Below are positions 50,375 through 60,356 of a stretch of DNA of 64,000 bases, one piece after another. The stretch covers positions 27,939 to 91,938 of the forward strand of contig JAEZCO010000075.1 of the NCBI GenBank assembly GCA_023433505.1, read 5' to 3'. Made by a program: the position numbers and the translations under genes. Under the pieces are notes generated by a model. The model was given only the letters and a program-made list of their open reading frames with translations, had not been told where the DNA came from and made no database searches. This stretch comes from Bacillota bacterium (GTDB taxonomy: Bacteria; Bacillota; Clostridia; Acetivibrionales; DTU013). Position 1 is the first letter of the stretch; the number at the start of each line of letters is the position of its first letter.

Positions 50375-51337
50375 ATGGGTTATTTGAGCAAATTGGAAGA
50401 AGAATTGTCAAGCTATATGCCTCCTTTGACTAAAAGGGAAGATTTCGATGATTTCTGGAAGGAAACAATAAAAGCGGCACATGAAGTGCCATTGAATCCT
50501 GAAAGCAGGCCGTATGACTTTCCCAGTCCGCATGTGAAGGTTTATGACATTTCCTATAACGGCTTTGACGATACCCGGATACACGGCTGGTACATGGTTC
50601 CGGCTTTTTTGAAACAGGATGAGTTTCCATGCCTCATCCATTACCATGGCTTTACCGGTGACAGAGGGATGCCCGCTGATTTCATGCAGTGGATTATGAT
50701 GGGAGCGGCGGTATTATCCATAGACTGCAGGCAGCAATGCGGAGAGACCGGAGACCATACTCGATATACCCATGGAGCGACACAGAGTGTAATCTGCCAC
50801 GGTATCCTGGATAAAATGGAATACTATTTCAGAGCGGTATACATGGACTGCCTGAAAGCCATTGATTTTGCGTGCAGCCGGTCCGAGACAGATGAAAGCC
50901 GGATTATCATTGAAGGCGGAAGTCAGGGCGGCGCTTTGGGCATGGCGGTATGTTCCCTGGATCAAAGGCCCTGGCTGGCAATGCTTGATGTACCAAGCAA
51001 CAGCAACATTGAAAAAAGAGTAGAGGGAGCCAACGGTTCGTTTTCTGCCGTAACGGATTACCTGAAGGTTTATCCCCATCGGGTGGAAAAGGTATTCGAG
51101 ACCCTCAGCTATTTTGATACAATGAATATGGCCGACAGGATTCAGTGTCCGGTGCTGGCTTCGGTGGGCTTGAAGGATCCTGTCTGTCCTGCGCAAATGT
51201 ATTTTGCTTCCTACAACAGGATCAAGTCTGCGCGGGAAATCCGCCTGTATCCTTTTAACGGACATGAAGGCGGGGGAAGAGTACATAATGAAATAAAATT
51301 AAGGTTTTTACGTGAACATTTGAAATTTGAAAGGTGA
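50375..51337 (+). CDS. Acetyl xylan esterase / cephalosporin-C deacetylase family (CE7)
   Basis: A 320-residue alpha/beta hydrolase. GGSQGGALG is the nucleophile elbow, and YNGHEGGG holds the catalytic His. The sequence GWYMVPAF and RQQCGETGD fit CE7. It has no signal peptide and probably removes acetyl groups from imported xylo-oligosaccharides. It lies 130 bp after galE. Confidence 0.87.
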   Translation: MGYLSKLEEELSSYMPPLTKREDFDDFWKETIKAAHEVPLNPESRPYDFPSPHVKVYDISYNGFDDTRIHGWYMVPAFLKQDEFPCLIHYHGFTGDRGMPADFMQWIMMGAAVLSIDCRQQCGETGDHTRYTHGATQSVICHGILDKMEYYFRAVYMDCLKAIDFACSRSETDESRIIIEGGSQGGALGMAVCSLDQRPWLAMLDVPSNSNIEKRVEGANGSFSAVTDYLKVYPHRVEKVFETLSYFDTMNMADRIQCPVLASVGLKDPVCPAQMYFASYNRIKSAREIRLYPFNGHEGGGRVHNEIKLRFLREHLKFER

Positions 51338-51346
51338 GGTTGAAAA

Positions 51347-51622
51347 ATGAGCCCGTTTGAAATTATTATGCTTTTGTGCTTTGGCGCCGCATGGCCCTTT
51401 TCCATTTATAAATCCTATAAATCCCGGAAGAATTCGGGAAAAAGCGTTGCTTTTCTGTATATTATTGTTGTAGGATATATTGCGGGAATACTACATAAAT
51501 TAATCTATAATTATGATGCCGTCATATTCCTGTATGTTTTGAACAGCATCATGGTCACCATCGACATTTTGCTTTATTTTAGAAATAAAAGGCTGGCCGG
51601 GCCGGAAGCTTCAGAATCCTGA
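51347..51622 (+). CDS. Small membrane protein, PQ-loop (SemiSWEET-like)
   Basis: A 91-residue protein with three hydrophobic segments. WPFSIYKSYKSRKNSGKSVAF matches the PQ-loop pattern of SemiSWEET-like proteins. It starts 9 bp after the esterase stop and is likely co-transcribed. A sugar-transport role fits the locus but is not shown. Confidence 0.65.
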   Translation: MSPFEIIMLLCFGAAWPFSIYKSYKSRKNSGKSVAFLYIIVVGYIAGILHKLIYNYDAVIFLYVLNSIMVTIDILLYFRNKRLAGPEASES

Positions 51623-51728
51623 AATTGCCGGCGGAGCCGCCGCCGGGTGGGGGCACTGTGAAAACACAGCGGACGGATAAGACAGGCTGTTCCCCTGTAT
51701 AAAATAAGATTTTTCGGAGGAAATCGCT

Positions 51729-52592
51729 ATGCTGCTGGCAGATAAATGGAAAGACTATGAGCTCCTGGATACCGGCGGGGGAGAAAAGCTTGAGCGCTGG
51801 GGTGGATATGTGCTCAGGCGGCCTGACCCTCAGGCGATCTGGCCGGTCATGGGCAACGAGAAAATGTGGGCCTCGGCGGACGCTCATTATCACCGCAGCT
51901 CGAGCGGAGGCGGAAGCTGGGAATACAAGCGTACCCTTCTCGCAAAATGGACCGTAAGCTACGGTAAACTGTCTTTTTACATTGAGCCTACGGGCTTCAA
52001 GCATACCGGACTCTTCCCCGAGCAAGCCGTCAACTGGGATTGGATGATGGAGAAGATAAGGTCACGCCAGGGCAAGGTAAACGTATTGAACCTTTTCGGG
52101 TATACCGGAGGCGCTACGGTAGCCGCTGCGTATGCGGGAGCTGAGGTTTGCCATGTCGATGCATCCAAGGGAATGGTTACGCGTGCAAAGGAAAACCTTA
52201 TGCTTTCCGGGCTTCATTCAAACCCTGTTCGCTTTATTACGGACGACGCCATTAAATTTGCAGGCAGGGAAAAGAGGCGTGAAAAATATTATGACGCAAT
52301 TATCATGGACCCTCCTTCCTATGGGCGCGGCCCCAACGGAGAGCTCTGGAAAATAGAGGAGGAGCTCTTTGGCTTGATAAAAGCCTGCATGGAGATACTC
52401 ACACCCAATCCGCTGTTTTTCCTTGTCAATTCCTATACGACGGGACTGTCTCCCACCGTCATTAAAAACATGCTTGCCATGTCTGTCGGGAGAAAGTTTG
52501 GCGGCAGTTTAAATGCCGAGGAGGTAGGATTGCCTGTCACGGCTTCAGGGCTGGTGCTTCCCTGCGGAGCCTCCGGCAGATGGGAGTCCTGA
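51729..52592 (+). CDS. Class I SAM-dependent methyltransferase (RlmI-type, rRNA)
   Basis: A 287-residue methyltransferase. NLFGYTGGATVAAAYAGAEVCHVDASKG is the SAM-binding motif I, and MDPPSYGRG the catalytic DPPSY loop. The family methylates 23S rRNA cytosines. Its end overlaps the start of the pseudouridine synthase, and both concern RNA. Confidence 0.83.
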   Translation: MLLADKWKDYELLDTGGGEKLERWGGYVLRRPDPQAIWPVMGNEKMWASADAHYHRSSSGGGSWEYKRTLLAKWTVSYGKLSFYIEPTGFKHTGLFPEQAVNWDWMMEKIRSRQGKVNVLNLFGYTGGATVAAAYAGAEVCHVDASKGMVTRAKENLMLSGLHSNPVRFITDDAIKFAGREKRREKYYDAIIMDPPSYGRGPNGELWKIEEELFGLIKACMEILTPNPLFFLVNSYTTGLSPTVIKNMLAMSVGRKFGGSLNAEEVGLPVTASGLVLPCGASGRWES

Positions 52593-53305
52593 CGGTGGAT
52601 GCCATAAAAATACTCTTTGAAGATAATCATTTGCTGGTGGTGGAGAAACCGCCCAATATGCTGTCGCAAAGCGATAATACAGGCGACCCCGACCTGCTGA
52701 CGCTATTGAAGGAAGATTTAAGAAAGCGGTACAACAAGCCCGGCGAAGCGTTCCTGGGGCTTGTTCACAGACTGGACCGGCCGGTGGGCGGGGTCATGGT
52801 CTTCGGGAAAACCTCCAAGTCGGCCTCCCGGCTGTCGGAGCAGATAAGAAACGGGAGCTTCAAAAAAACCTATCTGGCAGTGGTAGAAGGTTTACCTCAG
52901 GATGAATCCGGCACTCTGGAGCATTTTCTTGAAAAAGATGAGAAAACCAATACGGTCACTGTCGTTTCTCCACAGTCAGGCAGAGGTAAAAAAGCGGTTT
53001 TGGACTATAAAGTGCTGGAAAGCAGCGAAGGTCTTTCGCTGGTCAGGATAAACCTGCATACAGGACGGTCGCACCAGATAAGAGTGCAGTTTTCCGCAAT
53101 CGGGCATCCGTTGTGGGGCGATAGAAAGTATGGAGCAACGGATAGCACAAAAGAGCAGGACATAGCATTGTGGTCAGTCGGAATCCGATTGGCACATCCC
53201 ACCTTAAAGCAGGAAATGGTATTTGCGGCTGTGCCGCCGGCAGTATATCCCTGGTCCGGATTTAATCCGGATGTGTTTGCAGGGTCAGTCGGAATGGAAG
53301 TATAG
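52580..53305 (+). CDS. RluA-family 23S rRNA/tRNA pseudouridine synthase
   Basis: A 241-residue synthase. HRLDRPVGGVMVFGKT contains the catalytic Asp, and LHTGRSHQIRVQF is the second family motif. No S4 domain is present, so it is of the short type. It overlaps the methyltransferase by 13 bp; a GTG at 52595 is an alternative start. Confidence 0.87.
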   Translation: MGVLTVDAIKILFEDNHLLVVEKPPNMLSQSDNTGDPDLLTLLKEDLRKRYNKPGEAFLGLVHRLDRPVGGVMVFGKTSKSASRLSEQIRNGSFKKTYLAVVEGLPQDESGTLEHFLEKDEKTNTVTVVSPQSGRGKKAVLDYKVLESSEGLSLVRINLHTGRSHQIRVQFSAIGHPLWGDRKYGATDSTKEQDIALWSVGIRLAHPTLKQEMVFAAVPPAVYPWSGFNPDVFAGSVGMEV

Positions 53306-53540
53306 AGCACACTCAGAAGAGTTTCGCAGCAAAGATAGACGAGTTGGCACAGGCTGCCCTGTTAATTTACACAATCTTAATGTTGTAATACTGCAAATGT
53401 ATGTCAAGTGATTTTTATATGTATCCGGAATTCATTCGTATATTGCAATGCCTTTTTTTATAGTATATAGTGTTACTATGTGTATTGGGTGGTATTTTAC
53501 TAAAGATAAACGGCAGTAATGCTATAAATCGGGTCAAAAT

Positions 53541-54854
53541 ATGAAAATAGGGTCAGTATTTAAGAGTATTTTTTTCAGCAATCAGCCTTTAACGGGCCGG
53601 AATTATAAAAAAAGCAGAACCTTTTCGATTTTTGAAGGCGGCTCTGCCAGAACAATCTTCAACTTAACCAGCGGTGCGTTTCTGGCGGGTTTCGCCAGCT
53701 ATCTGGGCGCGGGAGACAGCTTCAACGGAATCATCGGCGCAATTCCCGTGTTGGCGGGGATCATACAGATGATTTCTCCCATTGTATTTGAGAAGATGGA
53801 GAAGAGAAAGCTGACAGTTTCCCTGCTGTGCCTCTTGCACCGGGTGCTGCTGGGTCTCATGGTTTTCATACCCTTTCTGGCAAAAGGCCAGACCACGCGG
53901 CTTGTTTTGGTGGCGGCGGTTTATTTTATCTCCTACCTGGCAGTTTCCTTCATCAATCCGGCGGCCTCCGGCTGGCTCATCGATTTGGTGCCCGACAGTA
54001 TCAGAGGAAGGTATTTCGGCATCAGGGAATCTTATGTGCTGGGGGCGGCAACTGTTTTTACCCTGATTATGGGCAGAGTACTGGATATTTATAAAGGGAA
54101 CGGCAATGAGTACGGCGGCTTCATTGTAATGTTTTCATTCGTGCTGGTTCTGGCCGTCGGCAACTTTGTCATCTGGCTTTTGATCAAGGAACCGCCTGTA
54201 AAAAGAAACAAATCCCAATTGAGCCTGAGAAGTGTCATAACAATTCCTTTAAAAGACCGGAAATTCAAAAAAATCGTGCTGTTATTCGTTCTCTGGAATA
54301 TCGGCGTTCAAGTCGGAGGGCCTTTCTTTTCGGTTTATATGGTGACGGGGCTTAAGCTGAACTATACATACATCATGGTAGTCGGCATGCTGGGCACTCT
54401 GGTAAATACCATCGTGGTAAGGTTCTGGGGCAGGCTGGCCGACAGGAAGTCCTGGGTATATGTCATCAAGCTGTCCATTTTGATGCTTGCAGTGACGCAC
54501 TTCTGCTGGTTTTTTGTAAATCCTTCAACGGCATACATCCTTGTGCCCTTGATGCACATCACCGGAGGTCTTGCATGGGCAGGCATAGGAATTTCCTCTT
54601 TCAATATTCAGTTTACTTATTCCCCCGAAGAAGGCCGGACGGTCTACATCGGCTTTAATGCGGCGCTCAGCGGCCTTATCGGCTTCATGAGTACGCTGGT
54701 GGGGTCTTTCGTGCTGTTTTTATTGCATTCCTTTAAATTGAACCTCCATGGCTTTACCATCGGCAGCATGCAGGTTATTTTTGCAATATCCGGTATTTTG
54801 CTGGGGGTTTGCGCAGCTTATATACACCTTTTCATAAACCCGGAATCCGAATAA
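53541..54854 (+). CDS. Major facilitator superfamily transporter
   Basis: A 437-residue membrane protein with about 12 hydrophobic segments and the loop PDSIRGRYFGIRESY in place of the typical MFS loop 2-3 motif. No specific family is recognised. The gene stands alone, followed by a convergent TPR gene. Confidence 0.8.
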   Translation: MKIGSVFKSIFFSNQPLTGRNYKKSRTFSIFEGGSARTIFNLTSGAFLAGFASYLGAGDSFNGIIGAIPVLAGIIQMISPIVFEKMEKRKLTVSLLCLLHRVLLGLMVFIPFLAKGQTTRLVLVAAVYFISYLAVSFINPAASGWLIDLVPDSIRGRYFGIRESYVLGAATVFTLIMGRVLDIYKGNGNEYGGFIVMFSFVLVLAVGNFVIWLLIKEPPVKRNKSQLSLRSVITIPLKDRKFKKIVLLFVLWNIGVQVGGPFFSVYMVTGLKLNYTYIMVVGMLGTLVNTIVVRFWGRLADRKSWVYVIKLSILMLAVTHFCWFFVNPSTAYILVPLMHITGGLAWAGIGISSFNIQFTYSPEEGRTVYIGFNAALSGLIGFMSTLVGSFVLFLLHSFKLNLHGFTIGSMQVIFAISGILLGVCAAYIHLFINPESE

Positions 54855-54877
54855 GGCGAATTGGGCGGTAATGCAAC

Positions 54878-55711
54878 TCACTCTCCGGAATCCGGCAGCT
54901 TTTGCCTTGTTTCCTCCAGTTTTTCTTCAATATTTTCCCTTTTAATGGTGCTAAGAAAGGAAAGCTTGTAATTCAGGGCTTTTTCCAGCATTTCGCAGGC
55001 CTTTTCCACCTGGCCCATGTCCAAAAGCAGCAAGCCGAAGTTATAATAAGCCTCGGGGAACGAAGGATTTTTGGATATCAGCTTTTCATAGATTTCCGCC
55101 GATTTTTCAAATTGCCCTGTCAGGTGGTAAACCTGGCCGACATTGTCCAATATCACCGTGTTGGCTTCGTTGTATTCATAAGCCTCCAGGTTGAATTGGA
55201 GGGCCTTTTCAAGGTCGCCTTTCAATATGAGAAGGTATCCCAGGCTGCCGTAGATGGTTGAAGTTTTATACTCCTGGATGACGGTTTCAAGCAAAGCCAC
55301 GGCGTCGTCCAGACAGCCTTTTTTCCAATATACCAGCGCAAGATTTGATTTTGCAAGCATTTCACTGTCTTTGTCGGGATGTGAGCTTATGAGCTTGTTG
55401 AGAATTGCCTCCGACTCGTCAAGTATGCCGTTTTTCAGAAGAAGATAGGCATAGGAGCTGGTAGTGGCGGGCTTGGCCTTTCCGGTCCTATATGCTTTCT
55501 CAAACCAGTTGATAGCCTCTTCCAGACTGCCCCTGGAGTATTTCATGCCTCCCATGTATGCAAACAAAGACGGGCGGTTTCTATAAAGCAAAAGTGCTAT
55601 TGCCAGCAGAATTGCTGCCAGCCCCAACAGCGCGTTATAAGAGAACAGAAGAATGATTACAATTAAAGGAATCAGGAATTTCACCAGGAAACCCATTATT
55701 TTTCCACCCAT
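54878..55711 (-). CDS. Membrane-anchored TPR protein
   Basis: A 277-residue protein. Two N-terminal hydrophobic segments (about 5-45) are followed by at least five tetratricopeptide repeats, for example NTVILDNVGQVYHLTGQFEKSAEIYEKLI. ATG 55711 is chosen from GGAGGT seven bases upstream; the open frame extends 80 codons further without a ribosome site. Partner proteins are unknown. Confidence 0.8.
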   Translation of the reverse strand: MGGKIMGFLVKFLIPLIVIILLFSYNALLGLAAILLAIALLLYRNRPSLFAYMGGMKYSRGSLEEAINWFEKAYRTGKAKPATTSSYAYLLLKNGILDESEAILNKLISSHPDKDSEMLAKSNLALVYWKKGCLDDAVALLETVIQEYKTSTIYGSLGYLLILKGDLEKALQFNLEAYEYNEANTVILDNVGQVYHLTGQFEKSAEIYEKLISKNPSFPEAYYNFGLLLLDMGQVEKACEMLEKALNYKLSFLSTIKRENIEEKLEETRQKLPDSGE

Positions 55712-55945
55712 TTGGCAGACCTCCAACATGTTTTGATAAAAAATACAATAACAGTATATCCTTTCGTAAACGTTACTGCAATAGAAGATCATGTGGTCTT
55801 CAATAGTTCCGTCGGTTGACCATTCCCATGAAATAGCACAATTTGCAATGTTCTTAGCATGATTAACATTAAATATAGTAAAACGTTTGAATATAATAAG
55901 ATAGGAACAATGAAGCAGAGTATTAGAGGATAAAGGAGCGCAGCC

Positions 55946-56893
55946 ATGCAAATTATTAAAAGAAGCAACGGACAGGTATTTCTATTTGCCAATGCCCTAT
56001 TATGGGGGTCATCCTATATATGGTCAAAAATGCTTCTGTCCTACATACCGCGTTTTTCAATATTGCTGATATGCGCTGTGGCAGGCCTTGTTGTCACTGC
56101 TGTGATGTTTTATCCGTCCATCAGGCACATTACCGTAACAACCCTGCTTATCAGCATGGCAATCAGCGGGTTGTCAATTGCAAGCAACACATTTTGCATG
56201 CTGGCCCTTCAATATACCAGCAGTTCCAATACCGCGTTCATCGTCCAGATGTCGGTAGTTATGACTCCGCTGATTATGGCTCTGATGGAAAAGAGGAGGC
56301 CTGAAGCCAAAACCGTCATTTGCTCGATGCTGGCTTTGGTAGGTATTTTCCTGCTTACCGGCGACATCAGCAGCTTCCGGTTAAAGGCGGGTGACATTCT
56401 CGCTTTATGCAATGCCCTGTTTTTCTCATTGTACCTGGTAGCTTTAAAAATGGCGGCAAACAAGGTGAATTCCGTACACTTCACATTTATTCATCACTCA
56501 ATGAATTCGCTTGTTTTTCTGGTGCTGGTCCTGTTTTTGGAACGCGGCCGCCTGAATGCCGGTGTGCTTGCAAATCCCACAGTTCTCCTGCTGCTTGCGG
56601 CAAGTGCGCTGGTCGTGATATTTACAACACTGGTACAGAGTACTTCAATTAAATTTGTCAGGCCTGAAAAAGCGACCATTATATATACAATGGAGCCTGT
56701 TACAGCGGCCATACTGGCGTTTTTCCTGCTTGGCGAGAAACTCAGCGGGATCAAAGCCGTGCTGGGCTGCATGCTGATACTGATGGCAGTAATATTTTCC
56801 GCAGTAAAATCAAGAAAAAAGAAAGGTGCTGTGCAGGATATGCCGAAAGCAGGCATCCTGGAGGAGCACTCCCATAAACTGCAGGCAAATTGA
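55946..56893 (+). CDS. EamA/DMT-family transporter (1)
   Basis: A 315-residue membrane protein with ten hydrophobic segments in two EamA repeats. ALLWGSSYIWSKML and VEPVTAAILAFFLLGEKLSG-type endings mark the family. A charged C-terminal tail of about 30 residues follows. Substrate unknown. Confidence 0.85.
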   Translation: MQIIKRSNGQVFLFANALLWGSSYIWSKMLLSYIPRFSILLICAVAGLVVTAVMFYPSIRHITVTTLLISMAISGLSIASNTFCMLALQYTSSSNTAFIVQMSVVMTPLIMALMEKRRPEAKTVICSMLALVGIFLLTGDISSFRLKAGDILALCNALFFSLYLVALKMAANKVNSVHFTFIHHSMNSLVFLVLVLFLERGRLNAGVLANPTVLLLLAASALVVIFTTLVQSTSIKFVRPEKATIIYTMEPVTAAILAFFLLGEKLSGIKAVLGCMLILMAVIFSAVKSRKKKGAVQDMPKAGILEEHSHKLQAN

Positions 56894-57207
56894 GGATTTT
56901 GGCGGCTATCTTTGCCGCCCAAAGCGGCAATACAACAGCAAAAACTACCGATAAATTATTAATGATGTTTTTGCTGTTGCACTAGCGAGGAAGCTTGTAA
57001 GATTCTTCACTTCGTTCAGAAATGACAATGCTTAGAACACTTTCATATGAATACCCATGCCACATAGTGGCACACCTGAGGATGAAAAGGTGCAGCGGCG
57101 ATCATTGATCGCCATCCAAGTCCTTCCATGGTGGGCGACCAGTGGTCGCCCCTACGCTAGAATACTTTTCAGCTAAAGAAATGTGAATATAAGAAGACCG
57201 GGCATCT
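56894..57207. repeat. Intergenic repeat cluster (palindromes)
   Basis: This 314-bp gap holds no gene. It contains the dispersed unit at 57001-57030, a CACCT/AGGTG hairpin near 57074, GGCGATCA-T-TGATCGCC at 57097-57113 and GGGCGACCA-G-TGGTCGCCC at 57133-57151. The palindromes resemble small repeats found scattered in clostridial genomes, perhaps transposon-derived. Confidence 0.65.
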
Positions 57208-58716
57208 TTATTTATTCTTGCCGAATATGCGCTGCAGCACACGCTGAAGGAGTGGTTTTTTGGGTGCAGGTTCTTGTTTTTGTACCACTTCTTTTGCAGG
57301 ACTGGCCTTGACTGCAGCCGCAACAGGTGCCCTGGGTGCAGAAGGTCTGGCGGTTGTTTGAGCCGGTCTTGTCTGTTGAGCCGGGTGTGTGGTACGCGTG
57401 TTTCTGTTGCCTTTATAATCCCGGTTGGCCTCAGGCTTCCGGTCCTTATTATTCTTTTGAGGCTGTTGGGGCCTGGAATTAGGCGGCTTCTTCTGAGCTG
57501 GTTTTGGAGCGCTCTGCGGCGCGGTACGGGGTGGTTTACTCTTGACCGCATTGGCCTGGATCCATTTATCGGCCTCTTCCTTGTGCTCGATAAATACTGC
57601 TTCGGAAGGTAATTCACCCTCAGTGATCATAGCGCCGATATGCTCTTCGATTTCATAGAGGCTCATGATATCCTCGCTTGTGACCATTGTGATGGCCCGG
57701 CCCGCATTCCCGGCCCGGCCCGTACGGCCGATCCTGTGCACGTAACTGTCTCTTTCCACAGGCACATCGTAGTTGATCACCAAAGATAGATCGTCGATAT
57801 GAATACCCCGGGCGGCAACATCGGTTGCCACCAGCAGATGGAATTCCCCCTCCTTGAACTGCTGAATGGTCTTAAGCCTCCTGCTTTGAGGAATATCACC
57901 GTGCAGCGCCTGGGAAGCGTACCCTTTCTGGGTCAAAAAGCTTTGGACATGATCCACGGCAATCCTTGTGTTGCAGAAAATCATGCAGCTTTCGGGCCGT
58001 TCCACCAGAAGCAGACGGTTCAGCCAGATTCTCTTTTCATTTCTTTCAACACGGTAATAGGTCTGCTGGATAGTATCCACTGTCATGGTCGGTGACTCGA
58101 TCTCGACAGTAACCGGGTGCTTCATATACTCTCTGCATATTTTGCGTACTTCAGCAGGGATGGTGGCGGAAAAAAGCAAGGTCACCCGGTCTTTGGGGAG
58201 GGTACGGATAATTTTCTCCACCTGGTCAATAAAGCCCATGTCCAGCATTCTATCCGCTTCATCAAGCACCAGAAAGCGGATATTGCCTGTGGGCAGATTG
58301 CCGTGGCTGATGTGGTCAAATACGCGGCCCGGTGTTCCCGTAATAATGGAAATCCCTTTTTTAATTGCCTGTATTTCAACATTCATGCTGTGCTGGCCAT
58401 AGACGGCAGTCGTCTGGTGCCGGAGATGCTTTGAAATCTGTTTAAGATCGCTGTCCACCTGGACGGCCAGCTCACGAGTCGGTGTGAGGATAAGGCCCTG
58501 GGGTCCCGCTGCTTCGGGGTCGATCAGCTGCAGCATGGATACGCCGAAAACGGCGGTTTTGCCGCTGCCTGTCTTTGACATGACGATCAGGTCTTCTTTA
58601 TTCAGGATATGGGGTATTGCATTGCCCTGTACCTCTGTCGGTTCTTCGAAGCCCATCTCTTCCAGCGCTTTTAAAATCGGAGGTGTAATGCCAAGTTCAC
58701 TAAAACTGTTTTTCAT
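57208..58716 (-). CDS. DEAD-box ATP-dependent RNA helicase
   Basis: A 502-residue helicase. It shows the Q motif (FSELGITPPILKALEEMGFEEPTEVQ), Walker A SKTGSGKT, PTRELAVQ, DEADRMLD, SAT and HRIGRTGRAG. The last 110 residues are a Lys, Pro, Gln and Arg-rich tail, probably an RNA-binding extension as in cold-shock helicases. Monocistronic and leftward. Confidence 0.92.
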   Translation of the reverse strand: MKNSFSELGITPPILKALEEMGFEEPTEVQGNAIPHILNKEDLIVMSKTGSGKTAVFGVSMLQLIDPEAAGPQGLILTPTRELAVQVDSDLKQISKHLRHQTTAVYGQHSMNVEIQAIKKGISIITGTPGRVFDHISHGNLPTGNIRFLVLDEADRMLDMGFIDQVEKIIRTLPKDRVTLLFSATIPAEVRKICREYMKHPVTVEIESPTMTVDTIQQTYYRVERNEKRIWLNRLLLVERPESCMIFCNTRIAVDHVQSFLTQKGYASQALHGDIPQSRRLKTIQQFKEGEFHLLVATDVAARGIHIDDLSLVINYDVPVERDSYVHRIGRTGRAGNAGRAITMVTSEDIMSLYEIEEHIGAMITEGELPSEAVFIEHKEEADKWIQANAVKSKPPRTAPQSAPKPAQKKPPNSRPQQPQKNNKDRKPEANRDYKGNRNTRTTHPAQQTRPAQTTARPSAPRAPVAAAVKASPAKEVVQKQEPAPKKPLLQRVLQRIFGKNK

Positions 58717-58787
58717 AGTATCTTCTTTCGTTATTGATTAGTTGTTTCTATTATATCATTTGTTTTCAATTAGGAGTACTGCAAATA

Positions 58788-59774
58788 TTACTTCCCGTTT
58801 TTCTGAAAATGCCGGCGCTCCAAGACTGCATTTTCAGAAATCTGTACGGAAGTTATCTTTGCACCGGTACTTAGTTCCATACTGTCCCTGCGCGGCATTA
58901 AATTCTGGGAGGCAATACCTAGAATGATAATGAGAAAGCCGGCGATCTGGACCATGGTGATTTTCTCACCCAGCAGAAGCATGATGAAGGCCAGCGTCAC
59001 AAAGGGAGTTATGAAGGAAAGGCTGGCAGCCAGTGCCGAGGAAGTTGCCTTTAGGACTCTGAACCATAAATAGTAGGCAATTACAATGTTGCTCAGTCCG
59101 ATCCACAATATCCCTGAAAATTCCGCAGGATCAGGGATAACGGGTTTTGAAAACAACAGCAGAAGGACGGACGACAAAACAAAGGAAACAACGATGTAAA
59201 TATAGTTGCTTAAGACCTGGTCAACCTTGTTTTTCTTGCCCAGGTTGGAGAAAATTCCCCAGCACACTGCTGCAATTACCGCAAGGAGGTCGCCATAGAG
59301 GTTTGAAAGCTTGAGGTTCTGGAAATTTCCGTTGGTAATAATGATCAGCGTTCCCGCAAAGCCCAGAAGGATGGACAACAGTTTGGCGGAATTAATTTTT
59401 TCCTTGTTTATGGGAATGGCAAAGATCACAATCATGATGGGAAACAGATAATTCAGCATCGAAGCTTCAATAGCAGGAATGAGCTTCAGGGAAAGAGTAT
59501 AAAGAGAATAGTATAAAAAGGAGGGCAGGGCATACAGGAGCAGTCTGAACAAGTCCCTGTATCCCAGCGTACGGAGAGCTCCCAGCTTGCCATTTGCCCC
59601 CATGATGGCCGTCATGATGATGGCCGCCAGTCCGAACATATAAAATTGAACCTGGAAGCTGTCTAAATTGGTCAGTACCAGTTTGCTTACAGCAGAAAAG
59701 GAGCCCCACAGGATTATTAACACTGCCATGAGAAGATAAGGATTGCTTGCCTTTGTAGTTTTATTGGTTATCAT
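58788..59774 (-). CDS. EamA/DMT-family transporter (2)
   Basis: A 328-residue membrane protein with ten hydrophobic segments and the family markers LIILWGSFSAVSKL and LLGEKITMVQIAGFLIIILG. The C-terminal 30 residues are hydrophilic. It is only distantly related to the transporter at 55.9 kb. Confidence 0.85.
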   Translation of the reverse strand: MITNKTTKASNPYLLMAVLIILWGSFSAVSKLVLTNLDSFQVQFYMFGLAAIIMTAIMGANGKLGALRTLGYRDLFRLLLYALPSFLYYSLYTLSLKLIPAIEASMLNYLFPIMIVIFAIPINKEKINSAKLLSILLGFAGTLIIITNGNFQNLKLSNLYGDLLAVIAAVCWGIFSNLGKKNKVDQVLSNYIYIVVSFVLSSVLLLLFSKPVIPDPAEFSGILWIGLSNIVIAYYLWFRVLKATSSALAASLSFITPFVTLAFIMLLLGEKITMVQIAGFLIIILGIASQNLMPRRDSMELSTGAKITSVQISENAVLERRHFQKNGK

Positions 59775-59978
59775 CTGTCCTGCTCCCAGTCAGCCTGTCA
59801 TTAAGGATGTTTTATCCTATAGGGTATTTGAGCTGTTCAATTGCGGCAAATTAGCCTTGGCATCGGCCATTCTCATAATCACGGTACCTGTGATGCCTGC
59901 GTCGGCCTATACCATTATACCGTTAAAAAAGTACTTTTGCAAAAAGGATCTGTAAAAAAAATCCCGCCTTAGTTTTTG

Positions 59979-60007
59979 TTGTAAAATCTTAGCTTCCGTG
60001 GTATAAT
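59979..60007 (+). promoter_or_regulatory. pheST promoter
   Basis: TTGTAA (59979-59984), a 17-bp spacer and a perfect TATAAT (60002-60007). It is followed by the T-box leader. Confidence 0.75.
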
Positions 60008-60029
60008 AATGGGCGATAATAAATGCTTG

Positions 60030-60325
60030 AAGCGATGAAAGAGAAAAGTAACCGGTGAAGTCTTTAAAGAGAGCAGGTGCCTCGGGCTGAAAGCACCTTC
60101 AATGAGTAATCCGGCGAAGTTCCCTCCGGAGCTGCATCCTGAACAGAACCGTTGTTTTAAGTAGGAGATGCCGGGGTCCGCACGTTATGCAGGAAGTTAA
60201 TGAATCGGGTCATGTCTGCCTGAGGAGTTGATTTGTGAAGTGCCTGCCTCTTAATCGGGGCCGGAACATGGGTGGTACCGCGGAGAACAGTCTTCGTCCC
60301 TAGTGGGATGGAGGCTTTTATTTTT
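60030..60325 (+). ncRNA. T-box riboswitch of pheST
   Basis: The T-box sequence GGGTGGTACCGCGG lies at 60270-60283, followed by a terminator (CTTCGTCCC against GGGATGGAGG, then TTTTATTTTT). GCTGAAAGCACC then TTC near 60090-60110 fits a specifier loop with the Phe codon TTC. Binding of uncharged tRNA-Phe would stabilise the antiterminator and turn on pheS and pheT. Confidence 0.9.
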
Positions 60326-60356
60326 GTGAATCATACTGTATGGGAGGAATGAATCA

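Noticed and set aside
57102..57617. Arg/Pro-rich 171-residue frame opposite part of the gap and helicase tail
   Set aside because: It lies in another frame of the helicase's low-complexity tail and an intergenic palindrome region, with no family features.
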